A DNA stretch of 6,626 bases from Bacteroidales bacterium H10 (GCA_001701295.1 DAAV01000018.1:12992-19617); one strand, 5' to 3'. Positions 1-6,626 are shown, counted from the first letter of the stretch. Notes: a model not told the origin generated them from the letters alone. Numbers and translations are program-made.

Positions 1-640
1 TGATAACTGCCATAAGTCCGAACATCACCGGAAAAGAAAAGCCCTCATGCCAAGCTCCGATAAATATTGACGCTCCAAATATTCCCGCATAGCCGATCGG
101 GTTGCGCACACCGCGCTTCATATGATACAACAAACACAACATCATGCCACTTGAAACTACATAATTAAACTGATAGTCAAGGGCCCCCATCTGTTGAGAC
201 CAAGGCATCATAAAGCTCCATAAAGCCAAAGCAACCGGAACCAGTCTCGAAACTTTCCAACCAATCCCCGAAAGCTTGAAACTATAATACATAGCTCCGA
301 TCCAACACAAAAGAGCTACGCATGAACCCTCCCATTTTGGCAGTAACAGAAAAAAAATTACAACAATATTGCATAAGCGTGCATTGTCAGTCTGCCAATG
401 TTCATATATTGTAGTTCTGATTCCTTCCCACGGTATACCAAATTTAAATATATTCCCTCCGTCGGTAGGATACCATATTCCCTGTGCGTCAAACCAATAT
501 CTGATATTTGTCATGTACCACAGGTCATCGGCATATTTAGGCATAATTATCATGAACACACCTGATCCTGCCGACATCAAAATCAATAGCACGACATTAC
601 AGATAAGGATTTTGTTATCAGGAGTTCTCATTCCATTCAT
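1..640 (-). CDS. Partial GT-C-like polytopic membrane protein, tandem paralogue of the gene at 637-2256 (3' end off window)
   Basis: Reading the minus strand from an ATG at 640 gives 213 codons without a stop up to the window edge, so only the N-terminal part is visible. A hydrophobic segment at residues 11-33 is followed by PKYADD (34-39), then TDNAR (84-88), a hydrophobic stretch at about 91-117, WSFMMPWSQQMG (141-152), LDYQFNY (154-160) and GAWHEGF (195-201). Every one of these motifs sits exactly five residues earlier than its counterpart in the upstream neighbour. A gap-free hand alignment gives about 84 identical residues of 189. An acidic pair just after the first membrane segment is typical of GT-C glycosyltransferases, and DUF6056-like proteins are the closest type I recall; both assignments are inference. 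The ATG at 640 overlaps the neighbour's stop as ATGA. An in-frame ATG at 646 and another at 631 are alternatives, and an in-frame stop at 659-661 limits any extension. It is truncated by the window, with no sign of being broken. Confidence 0.85.
   Translation of the reverse strand, partial: MNGMRTPDNKILICNVVLLILMSAGSGVFMIIMPKYADDLWYMTNIRYWFDAQGIWYPTDGGNIFKFGIPWEGIRTTIYEHWQTDNARLCNIVVIFFLLLPKWEGSCVALLCWIGAMYYSFKLSGIGWKVSRLVPVALALWSFMMPWSQQMGALDYQFNYVVSSGMMLCLLYHMKRGVRNPIGYAGIFGASIFIGAWHEGFSFPVMFGLMAVI
637..640 (-). promoter_or_regulatory. ATGA stop/start overlap coupling the two paralogues
   Basis: On the minus strand the TGA stop of the 637-2256 gene shares bases with an ATG that opens the next frame (ATGA). 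No purine-rich Shine-Dalgarno sequence lies in the 20 bases before this ATG, so re-initiation by ribosomes finishing the upstream paralogue is the likely route. An ATG six bases earlier, at 646, is in the same frame and would make the overlap 10 bases instead of 4. Confidence 0.6.
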
Positions 641-2256
641 GAGCATATGCTTATTGTTTCAATCTTTCCCATAAGCATCTTCCAGTTGCCATGCCAAGGG
701 TAATAGTAGACATATTCTTTACCATCCTTTGCCGACACAAACGGATAGCAGATAAATACAGCATCTGTCTCTGATCCATTACTCATTCCGACTCTCATTA
801 TCATCGCCTCCGCATATTCGCATTGTCCGGCGGCAAAAAGAGAGCCGCAGGATCTTCTTAAACCGGAATTTCCAGCCACCGGTATTCCCGCCGTAGAATT
901 GACCTCACGTAAAACCTCCGGGATAACCGTAAGATATTTATCCTTGTCTCCCGAATGATGATACCAGTTTAAATATACAAGAGTATATGGCGACACAAAC
1001 ATACCGACATCCGGAGTATTCATGCATATTGCCGGTAAACTATAAAAAGTAGGAAAGTCGGCAAAGACAGTTTTCTTACCTTCGGCATGTTCCGCCAATA
1101 CCCTGTCAAAAATCCTACGGCTTCTGATCGTATATACATCCACTACAATCCAATGAAGCACCACAAAGACAATCAATGAAGCTCCGGATACTGAAGCTGT
1201 AATTCTGTATCTGTTATTAAGAACGGATAATTTGTCTTTTATAATATACATTATTCCGGTTATCGATATGAGATCCGCCCACCACCCTACTCTTCTTTCT
1301 CCGGTAGTGACAATCTGTAGAAATATACATACTGTCGCAGACACAAGGGAGAACAGAACAAACGGTTCTATCCTTAAAGTTTTTCTTTTTATGGATCTTA
1401 CCGACAATAGTAACAGAAACAACAGAAATGCAGGATGACCACCCGACGCTCTCAACAACCCTAATGAACGTGATAATCCTCTTAAGACATCTCTGCTCAT
1501 CCGTTCAGATGCGGCCGGCGCTAGAAACAGAAAAAGAATTCCCGCAGACAATCCCAACGCGACAATAATATATTTCTTCTTTCTAAAATCCTTATACAAT
1601 ATCATTAATGTAACCAATCCGGCTATAACGGGAATCGCAAAACCTTCATGCCATGCACCTGCGACAGCTGCAAGCAAAAAAGCCGCCACTAAATTCCATC
1701 CTTTCCCGTCAGTATTTGTCACATATAGGATCAGACACATCATCAACCCGCTCGGGATGATATAATTGAACTGATAATCAAGACACCCCATCGACTGGGA
1801 CCATGCCATCATAAAAGACCATAAAAACACTCCGACTGTAACGGTCAGGACATCATTCATCCTGACTTTGGCAAGCCGAAAACTACAAAACATGCATAAC
1901 GCCCACATTAGCAATGCAATCGAGGATCCGACCCACTTAGGTAAAATAAGAAAGAAAGGGATTATCATATTCCCTATTCTGGCATTGTCATGTGTAAAGT
2001 GATCCTTACTCGTCTCAAGAATAGCGTCGATAGGTATTCCGGATTTAAATATCCCCCAACCGCAATCTATACCGAAGAATCCCTGACTCGCAAACCAGTC
2101 TTTAAGATAATAGCAATAACGGTAATCATCATTATATTTCGGAGTCACAATAAAGAAAACTCCGATTCCGGCTATAAACAGGAATATAAGGAGCAGACTC
2201 AAATAATTATTTTTATGAGAAGACATTCTGCTTTCCATACTGTTAGCTTCTTGCAT
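637..2256 (-). CDS. GT-C-like polytopic membrane protein with soluble C-terminal domain (DUF6056-like?)
   Basis: This is a 539-residue inner-membrane protein. The first membrane segment (about 18-37) is followed by PKYNDDY with the Asp pair at 43-44, then DNAR (90-93), further hydrophobic segments near 97-125, 135-150, 166-180, 188-212, 228-246, 276-286, 299-316, 325-340 and 355-375, and a mostly hydrophilic tail (376-539) containing four cysteines (411, 470, 479, 503). Other marked motifs are LDYQFNY (159-165), GAWHEGF (200-206) and TGERR (318-322). An acidic pair in the first loop, which would face the periplasm, together with many membrane helices and a C-terminal soluble domain is the layout of GT-C glycosyltransferases that use polyprenyl-linked sugars. 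I recall DUF6056 proteins as similar, but cannot verify that. The substrate is unknown. The start is the ATG at 2256, ten bases after the preceding stop; ATGs at 2238 and 2226 are possible, and all leave the first membrane segment intact. Confidence 0.85.
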   Translation of the reverse strand: MQEANSMESRMSSHKNNYLSLLLIFLFIAGIGVFFIVTPKYNDDYRYCYYLKDWFASQGFFGIDCGWGIFKSGIPIDAILETSKDHFTHDNARIGNMIIPFFLILPKWVGSSIALLMWALCMFCSFRLAKVRMNDVLTVTVGVFLWSFMMAWSQSMGCLDYQFNYIIPSGLMMCLILYVTNTDGKGWNLVAAFLLAAVAGAWHEGFAIPVIAGLVTLMILYKDFRKKKYIIVALGLSAGILFLFLAPAASERMSRDVLRGLSRSLGLLRASGGHPAFLLFLLLLSVRSIKRKTLRIEPFVLFSLVSATVCIFLQIVTTGERRVGWWADLISITGIMYIIKDKLSVLNNRYRITASVSGASLIVFVVLHWIVVDVYTIRSRRIFDRVLAEHAEGKKTVFADFPTFYSLPAICMNTPDVGMFVSPYTLVYLNWYHHSGDKDKYLTVIPEVLREVNSTAGIPVAGNSGLRRSCGSLFAAGQCEYAEAMIMRVGMSNGSETDAVFICYPFVSAKDGKEYVYYYPWHGNWKMLMGKIETISICS

Positions 2257-2266
2257 AGGCGGATAT

Positions 2267-3559
2267 TCAGCTTAACCAATAATACACATATTGTAGAGCT
2301 GTACCTGCAAGTACTGACAATTTACCGAATATACTATATTCGAAACCAATATCCAGACTGTACCAACTCGGACCGTCAAACCAGCATAGAAATACAATCA
2401 GCATCCACCCTTTGGATATAGGGATATACAATTCAATCCAATTATTAAGCTTCTTTATAGACTTCAAATAAAATGATGGGAAAATACTGACAATTCTCTT
2501 CTGGCTCAAAACAAGAAAGGATCCTATGGTGCATATACTTATATATTGATATAAGCGTAGATTATCACAGCTGAGGACGGTCCACATAGGAATCATGCAC
2601 ACTATAAGAAATAGATAAATAGCCCCTATATTCGTCTTGTCCGTTTCCGCGTAAGCCGAATTATCTTTCCTGAATGCCTGAAGGAAATTAATCATTATAT
2701 AATAAGCGAAAAACATTGCAATCGGCCTGACGAACAGTCCTATGCAATGATATGGATAACCTATGTTTCTCTTGAAATGCCTTTTGAAAGTGCTTATACT
2801 CTCCCATTCCAATGCTCCGATTGAATTTTCTGAATTGTAAACAAGTTCATTGGTCCCGAAAAGCATATTCCACGATGTATTGATATCATGTACTATATTA
2901 TGTGATCCATTATATAGACACATCAATGTAAAGACTAATATGACACTTAGCGTTATGAGTATAAACAGCAACTTATGTCTGCCATCGGCAAGTAGAAGCA
3001 ACACGAGCGGGACTCCAAAAAAAATAAATGCCTCATGTATAAACAAACAGAAAATGATTGTTATTCCAGCTGCGAGTCGACGCCATATATTAGGATTCTC
3101 TTCTTTTAACAGAATAAGAATTCCCACAAAAAGCCATAACAATAGAAAATCCTTACGTATCACGCTATCGACATAACCGAACATAAGCGGAGAAGCCAGA
3201 AACCACCAGCAAAGATGCCGTTCCCTGAATTTTTTCCAGAAAAAATAGAACAATGATGCATACAGAGCCAGACAGATAAAACTTATCGAATAGCGTGGAG
3301 ATATTCCAGTATGAGAGCAGAACCAGTACAGTATCTCCCCGAGCAATCCTCTTCTTACAAATCCACCTTCATAATTTATAAGCCATTCCGTAAACTGCCA
3401 GTAATTTATGCCATCCGGTATTACAAATGTAAGCTTAAACCAATATATAGCCAGGCCATATGCAATATAGACTATCAGTGCACAGCTCAGAACTCGTCCC
3501 CACAAGACAGCACTCCGGGACCTGTCCATTTTCAATTTGCTATCTTTAATTCGTATCAT
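2267..3559 (-). CDS. Polytopic membrane protein with GGFVRRGLLGE and RKD motifs, GT-C-like or polymerase-like, function unknown
   Basis: This 430-residue protein has roughly ten to eleven membrane segments, near residues 17-40, 88-108, 114-128, 136-152, 164-190, 196-216, 273-295, 312-329, 337-352, 384-396 and 408-428. A short loop after the first segment carries NYEGGFVRRGLLGE (62-75). RKD (135-137) opens the fourth segment, IHEAF (174-178) lies in the fifth, and CDNLRLYQY (331-339) lies late in the protein. I have seen GFVRRGLLG-type motifs in uncharacterised bacterial membrane proteins of glycan loci, which suggests a sugar-transferring or polysaccharide-related role, but this is inference. 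I chose the ATG at 3559 because it overlaps the upstream stop as ATGA; the frame can be opened two codons earlier, at 3565, only with TTG. It is AT-richer than comM, with sampled 60-base blocks at 25-33% G+C. The paralogous pair downstream suggests one shared pathway. Confidence 0.85.
   Translation of the reverse strand: MIRIKDSKLKMDRSRSAVLWGRVLSCALIVYIAYGLAIYWFKLTFVIPDGINYWQFTEWLINYEGGFVRRGLLGEILYWFCSHTGISPRYSISFICLALYASLFYFFWKKFRERHLCWWFLASPLMFGYVDSVIRKDFLLLWLFVGILILLKEENPNIWRRLAAGITIIFCLFIHEAFIFFGVPLVLLLLADGRHKLLFILITLSVILVFTLMCLYNGSHNIVHDINTSWNMLFGTNELVYNSENSIGALEWESISTFKRHFKRNIGYPYHCIGLFVRPIAMFFAYYIMINFLQAFRKDNSAYAETDKTNIGAIYLFLIVCMIPMWTVLSCDNLRLYQYISICTIGSFLVLSQKRIVSIFPSFYLKSIKKLNNWIELYIPISKGWMLIVFLCWFDGPSWYSLDIGFEYSIFGKLSVLAGTALQYVYYWLS
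3556..3559 (-). promoter_or_regulatory. ATGA stop/start overlap coupling the orphan gene to the membrane protein gene
   Basis: The TGA stop of the 222-residue protein overlaps the ATG of the next gene (ATGA on the minus strand). No Shine-Dalgarno-like sequence is visible in the 20 bases upstream. This favours translational coupling and decides the downstream start in favour of 3559 over the TTG at 3565. Confidence 0.6.
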
Positions 3560-4224
3560 TTGCAACAGAAATTCTTGCTGAACAGGCAGTCAAGACTGTA
3601 GGAGTTCAATTCATCCGGATCTGTACTTTCGGAGGAATTATTACGTTCACGCTCGAAAAATATGGACAGATTAAATTCTCCGCTTGCGGCAAAATTCAGA
3701 ACCATATCGCCTCCGAACCTGCTGACGGGGTAATTCTCCCATCTGCAGATCTTATCGTCATACCCGTTGGCGCCCCAGTCAAACCCGACCATTGCATCAA
3801 CCGGTATGGAGATATTCTTTTTCGATATATTTCTGTCCACTGTCAGCATAGCCACATCCTTCTCCTGATGACGAAAACTTCCGGTATACCGAACGCCGCT
3901 GCCAAGCATCTCTATATTTCTTAACGTGATATAACTCCCTGTATTACACTCCTCCCATGCTGTAATATAAAGTATTCCTCCCGTTGCGCCGATCTTGTCA
4001 AGGTAGCGGTCAAGCACAAGTGTCACATACGATCCTCCCAGATCGCGATTCCACATGTCAACAACCACACCATCGGCGATTCTGGCAAAAAAGCCGCTAT
4101 AATGCCGACAGTAAAGCTCCTCCATATCAATTCCGGAGAATGATCCGGGAACAGGAATCTCCTCCCGTTCTCTGAATCTTATGGAAGTATCGCCATCACG
4201 CCTCAGCCAGTCTAAAAGCCCCAT
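3556..4224 (-). CDS. Hypothetical 222-residue soluble protein, coupled to the membrane protein module
   Basis: I do not recognise this protein. It starts with MGLLDWLRR, a short amphipathic start with no signal peptide, and shows no membrane segment, so a cytoplasmic location is likely. The body alternates short hydrophobic stretches with polar turns (for example SYVTLVLDRYL at 65-75, GGILYITAW at 82-90, DMVLNFAA at 173-180, NLSIFF at 185-190), consistent with a mainly beta or alpha/beta fold. It is rich in Gly, Asp and aromatics, including FDWGANGYDD at 148-157. After residue 192 comes a hydrophilic stretch (NNSSESTDPDELN), and the chain ends FSKNFCCK with two adjacent cysteines. The ATG at 4224 lies 12 bases after the comM stop, and the stop overlaps the next start, so it is probably co-translated with the membrane protein downstream. 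It could be a partner or regulator of that protein; nothing in the sequence proves this. Confidence 0.75.
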   Translation of the reverse strand: MGLLDWLRRDGDTSIRFREREEIPVPGSFSGIDMEELYCRHYSGFFARIADGVVVDMWNRDLGGSYVTLVLDRYLDKIGATGGILYITAWEECNTGSYITLRNIEMLGSGVRYTGSFRHQEKDVAMLTVDRNISKKNISIPVDAMVGFDWGANGYDDKICRWENYPVSRFGGDMVLNFAASGEFNLSIFFERERNNSSESTDPDELNSYSLDCLFSKNFCCK

Positions 4225-4236
4225 ATCACACCATCA

Positions 4237-5835
4237 TCAATATGTCTGGCCATAGCTTGCACGATCAAGCGACCGATAGCCTATGGCTTCGGCTATATGC
4301 GATACAAGCACTGGCAGTCCCGCCGCCTCTGCAGGTGTATATTCCAGGGTACCGTCAGCTTTCTTTCTTGTGGCATAGTCAAGATCCGCTATCGTACGGG
4401 CCACACGCAGTATTCTGTCGAACGCACGGGCCGACATATTCAGACGGGTCATGCGCTCCTTGAGTTTCTTAAGCCCCGTCTCGTCAGGCCATGCATATTC
4501 ATGCAGAAGCCTGGAATTCATCTGTGCGTTGCTGTAAACTCCGGCGACATTTCTATATCGTTCCTGCTGCACCGCACGCGCTGCCATGACCCTTGCACGG
4601 ATCGAGGCTGAACTTTCGCCCGGACTTCTGTCGGCCATCGCGTCAAAAGCCACCGGTTCGATCTCCACCTGAAGATCTATGCGGTCAAGAAGAGGTCCGG
4701 AAATCTTGTTCATATATTTTGAGACCTGACCCGGCGCACATGTGCATCTTTTAGTGGGATGCCCGTAATACCCGCAGGGACAAGGATTCATCGAGGCTAC
4801 CAGCATGAAACTCGCGGGATAATTGACCGTGTATTTTGCCCGGCTCACTGTTATCACCCTGTCTTCTATCGGCTGACGCAACACTTCGAGAACCTGTCGC
4901 GGAAATTCCGGAAATTCATCAAGAAACAAGACTCCGTTATGCGCGAGCGAAATCTCCCCGGGCATCGGACTGGCTCCGCCTCCGACAAGAGCCACCGGCG
5001 ACACCGTATGATGCGGTGTCCTGAACGGGCGCCGCGTCATAAGCATCGACCCTCTGCTCAGTTTGCCTGCCACGGAATGTATCTTGGTAGTCTCCAGTGC
5101 CTCGCTCATGCCGAGGGGAGGCAGAATGGAAGGAAGCCTTTTTGCCATCATCGACTTGCCGGCGCCCGGAGGACCGATCATAAGTATATTGTGCGCGCCT
5201 GCGCATGCCACCTCGAATGCCCGTTTTACCGTCTCCTGTCCTTTGACTTCCGAAAAATCAAAATCAAACCGGTCACAGTCAGCGGCAAAAAGCTCCCGCG
5301 TGTTGATTCGCGTCGGTCTGATATCTCCTTTCCGTTCAAGGATCGAAAGAACCTCTCCGAGATTGCGCACTCCGAACACTTCAAGCCTGTTGACAACTGC
5401 GGCTTCAGTGACATTCGCCTCAGGCACTATAAGACGCTTAAGTCCCATTTCCCGTGCTTTCACCGCCATAGGCAACGCTCCCTTCACCGGCAGCACCGAA
5501 CCGTCCAGACTAAGCTCGCCGGTGATCATATAATCCTGTATATCGGGACAACGCACCATCTCGCTCGCCGTCATAAGACCGATCGCTATCGGCAGGTCAT
5601 ATGAAGCCCCCTCTTTCTTGATATCGGCCGGAGCCAGATTGATGGTCGTGCGGTAATGCGGGAAGTGCAACCCGCTGCTCTTCATAGCGGACTGTATACG
5701 CAACTGACTCTCTTTAACCGCAGTGTCGGCCATGCCCACTATATTGAAATGGGCTCCGTTTTCCACAACTGTCTCGATCGTGACGGGAAACGCATCTATG
5801 CCGTGTATGGCTGCAGTATAGACTTTTGTCAGCAT
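4237..5835 (-). CDS. comM: YifB/ComM family AAA+ ATPase (Mg-chelatase-like), branch-migration helicase
   Basis: This complete 532-residue protein is close to the usual ~510 of the family. The N-terminal Lon-S5/ChlI-like domain (about 1-170) contains VGMADTAVKESQLR (33-46), NLAPADIKKEGASYDLP (66-82) and TGELSLDG (105-112). The AAA+ domain carries Walker A GPPGAGKS (221-228), Walker B GVLFLDEF (301-308), Asn350 in the sensor-1 position, a four-cysteine cluster (352, 354, 364, 366) and LLDRIDL (382-388) with the likely arginine finger. The C-terminal Mg-chelatase-type helical domain spans about 405-520 and ends with AIGYRSLDR. Known family members form hexameric helicases that extend branch migration of recombination intermediates during natural transformation; that role in this organism is inferred. 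The start is the ATG at 5835, where homology begins (MLTKVYTAAIHGIDA). A longer open frame to 6012 would add 59 residues that overlap the upstream gene out of frame and match no domain. It lies 20 bases after the upstream stop, with only a weak AGAAG before the start. Confidence 0.96.
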   Translation of the reverse strand: MLTKVYTAAIHGIDAFPVTIETVVENGAHFNIVGMADTAVKESQLRIQSAMKSSGLHFPHYRTTINLAPADIKKEGASYDLPIAIGLMTASEMVRCPDIQDYMITGELSLDGSVLPVKGALPMAVKAREMGLKRLIVPEANVTEAAVVNRLEVFGVRNLGEVLSILERKGDIRPTRINTRELFAADCDRFDFDFSEVKGQETVKRAFEVACAGAHNILMIGPPGAGKSMMAKRLPSILPPLGMSEALETTKIHSVAGKLSRGSMLMTRRPFRTPHHTVSPVALVGGGASPMPGEISLAHNGVLFLDEFPEFPRQVLEVLRQPIEDRVITVSRAKYTVNYPASFMLVASMNPCPCGYYGHPTKRCTCAPGQVSKYMNKISGPLLDRIDLQVEIEPVAFDAMADRSPGESSASIRARVMAARAVQQERYRNVAGVYSNAQMNSRLLHEYAWPDETGLKKLKERMTRLNMSARAFDRILRVARTIADLDYATRKKADGTLEYTPAEAAGLPVLVSHIAEAIGYRSLDRASYGQTY

Positions 5836-5855
5836 AAGTTTGTTACTTCTCTTAA

Positions 5856-6626
5856 TTATTTTTTCAGGATATTCCTGAATTTTGCTGCTGCCTCTTCCAT
5901 GTTGTCGCCACGATATACGACCGCACCTTTGGCATCGGCTATTATCACGTAAGGCAGACGGCCCACCCCCATTTCCCGGGCCTGGATGTCCGACACGCCG
6001 AGTGGCATCCATCCGCGCACCGCCAGCCGCAGCGAGTCAGTCCGGACAGGATATAACCTCGCCATGGAATCCGGCTCGAAGCTTATGTCGGCTATTATAC
6101 GGCTCGAGGAATCCGGAAACTCTCTCGACAGCTTCTTAAGCTCCGCGATATCATCCTTATGACTTTTTACATTGTTTTTCGTGAAATACAATAACATCGG
6201 CACGCGCCCCGGCACTATTGTATCACAGCCTGTGGCGATAGTCTTGAGGACAATATGAGCCGGCAATTTATCGACCGGTGCAACATCTCCGCCCATATCG
6301 CTGCGCGATACGAGTTCTTTCCATTTCTCTTCGGCCGCCTCGTCTTTCAGTTTATTCCATCCGGCCCGAAACAGCTGTTCGTCCGCGCGACGGTCAAAAT
6401 ATTCCAGCATAAGTATAGCCGAGACGGCATCTGAAGGGTGATTTGTCACATAATCATACACGGACCTGTTAAGCTGTTTCTTGCCCTCGTCTCCATGTCT
6501 CTGCGAATCAGACAACAGCTTCCTGTTGTCAAGGCGCCAGCGGGTTATGTCATCCGTCACCTTATTGCCCGATATATTCCATTCGGCAGGATTCCCATTC
6601 TCCCCTTTTATATCAATCCGGTCTCC
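5856..6626 (-). CDS. Partial thioredoxin-like-fold protein lacking the CXXC pair (5' end off window)
   Basis: The frame is open to the right edge, so 256 C-terminal residues are visible and the start lies outside. A GTG at 6560 could open the frame inside the window, but the preceding 22 codons read as good protein (AEWNISGNK just before it), so it is probably internal. Visible residues 23-115 form a helical linker (WRLDNRKLL, then charged helices). Residues about 118-256 fit a thioredoxin fold of the TlpA-like, DUF4369-linked type found in Bacteroidota: a buried strand PMLLYF (143-148), a strand around IIADISFEPDS (177-187), GVGRLPYVIIAD with the likely cis-proline at 225, and GAVVYRGDN (234-242). 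Where such proteins usually carry CXXC after the first buried strand, this one has TKNNVKS. The only visible cysteine (134) precedes that strand. A periplasmic or lipoprotein location is usual for the family, but no signal peptide can be seen here. Disulfide reductase activity is unlikely. Confidence 0.8.
   Translation of the reverse strand, partial: GDRIDIKGENGNPAEWNISGNKVTDDITRWRLDNRKLLSDSQRHGDEGKKQLNRSVYDYVTNHPSDAVSAILMLEYFDRRADEQLFRAGWNKLKDEAAEEKWKELVSRSDMGGDVAPVDKLPAHIVLKTIATGCDTIVPGRVPMLLYFTKNNVKSHKDDIAELKKLSREFPDSSSRIIADISFEPDSMARLYPVRTDSLRLAVRGWMPLGVSDIQAREMGVGRLPYVIIADAKGAVVYRGDNMEEAAAKFRNILKK
5863..5879. repeat. Short inverted repeat (7-bp arms, 3-nt spacer) at the end of the thioredoxin-like gene
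   Basis: TTCAGGA and TCCTGAA flank TAT, lying over the last codons of the thioredoxin-like gene and 28 bases upstream of the comM start. On the minus strand the hairpin is followed by A residues, not T, so it does not look like an intrinsic terminator for this transcript. It could be a small operator or mRNA hairpin before comM, or simply chance within coding sequence. Confidence 0.3.

Noticed and set aside
369..674. Plus-strand frame of 101 codons near the left end
   Set aside because: The opposite strand encodes the second paralogue, whose motifs match its neighbour at constant spacing, so this frame is a shadow.
1990..2421. Plus-strand frame of 143 codons spanning the junction of two membrane genes
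   Set aside because: It crosses the boundary of two well-supported minus-strand genes and has no protein-like features of its own.
3559..3565. TTG at 3565 as start of the 430-residue membrane protein
   Set aside because: It adds only two residues. The ATG at 3559 is a better start codon and forms the standard ATGA overlap with the upstream stop.
4937..5206. Minus-strand frame of 89 codons inside comM
   Set aside because: It is an alternative frame of the ATPase domain; its Arg/Ser-rich translation is typical of a frame-shifted GC-rich gene.
5063..5533. Plus-strand frame of 156 codons opposite comM
   Set aside because: It is antisense to the conserved AAA+ and N-terminal domains, low in complexity (Ser, Arg, Pro) and has no plausible start context.
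4759..5604. Long plus-strand open frame (281 codons) opposite comM
   Set aside because: It lies wholly antisense to a strongly supported comM gene. Its translation is rich in His, Arg, Cys and Ser with no recognisable domain, as expected of a shadow frame.
6558..6560. GTG at 6560 as the true start of the thioredoxin-like protein
   Set aside because: The frame continues open to the window edge with protein-like sequence (AEWNISGNK) directly upstream, so the gene most likely begins off the window.
1..6626. CRISPR array, tRNA or rRNA genes, insertion sequences, intrinsic terminators
   Set aside because: I saw no spaced direct repeats, cloverleaf-like segments, transposase motifs or GC-hairpin-plus-T-run structures. 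Nearly the whole window is coding, with gaps of 20 bases or less.

Overview
The window looks like chromosome of a Bacteroidota bacterium, most likely order Bacteroidales. The evidence is a YifB/ComM-type AAA+ ATPase with a Bacteroidales-like N-terminus, and directly upstream of it a thioredoxin-fold protein of the kind common in that phylum. The gene starts also lack clear Shine-Dalgarno sequences. A family-level guess (for example Muribaculaceae) would be speculation. All six genes lie on the minus strand, so transcription runs from right to left. Both ends of the window cut through a gene.

In transcription order: (1) the C-terminal part of a thioredoxin-like protein without a CXXC pair (5856-6626, 5' end off the window); (2) comM/yifB (4237-5835), complete, with the N-terminal domain, Walker A and B, a four-cysteine cluster and the arginine-finger region intact; (3) an unrecognised 222-residue soluble protein (3556-4224); (4) a 430-residue polytopic membrane protein with GGFVRRGLLGE and RKD motifs (2267-3559); (5) a 539-residue membrane protein with about ten membrane segments, an Asp-Asp pair after the first one, and a soluble C-terminal tail (637-2256); (6) a tandem paralogue of gene 5, cut by the left edge after 213 residues (1-640). 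Spacings are 20, 12, -4, 10 and -4 bases. There is no intergenic space for a terminator, and the two -4 junctions are ATGA stop/start overlaps, so genes 3-6 are probably translated as a unit and may be read through from comM.

Genes 1-2 look like ordinary chromosomal genes. Genes 4-6 look like an accessory module of GT-C-like membrane glycosyltransferases, or related glycan or lipid-linked sugar enzymes. That reading rests on membrane topology and motif placement, not on a database match. Sampled stretches of comM are clearly richer in G+C than sampled stretches of the membrane genes, so the composition shifts near the comM/module boundary. The best candidate for something undescribed is this cassette: an orphan soluble protein coupled to three membrane proteins, two of which are tandem duplicates.
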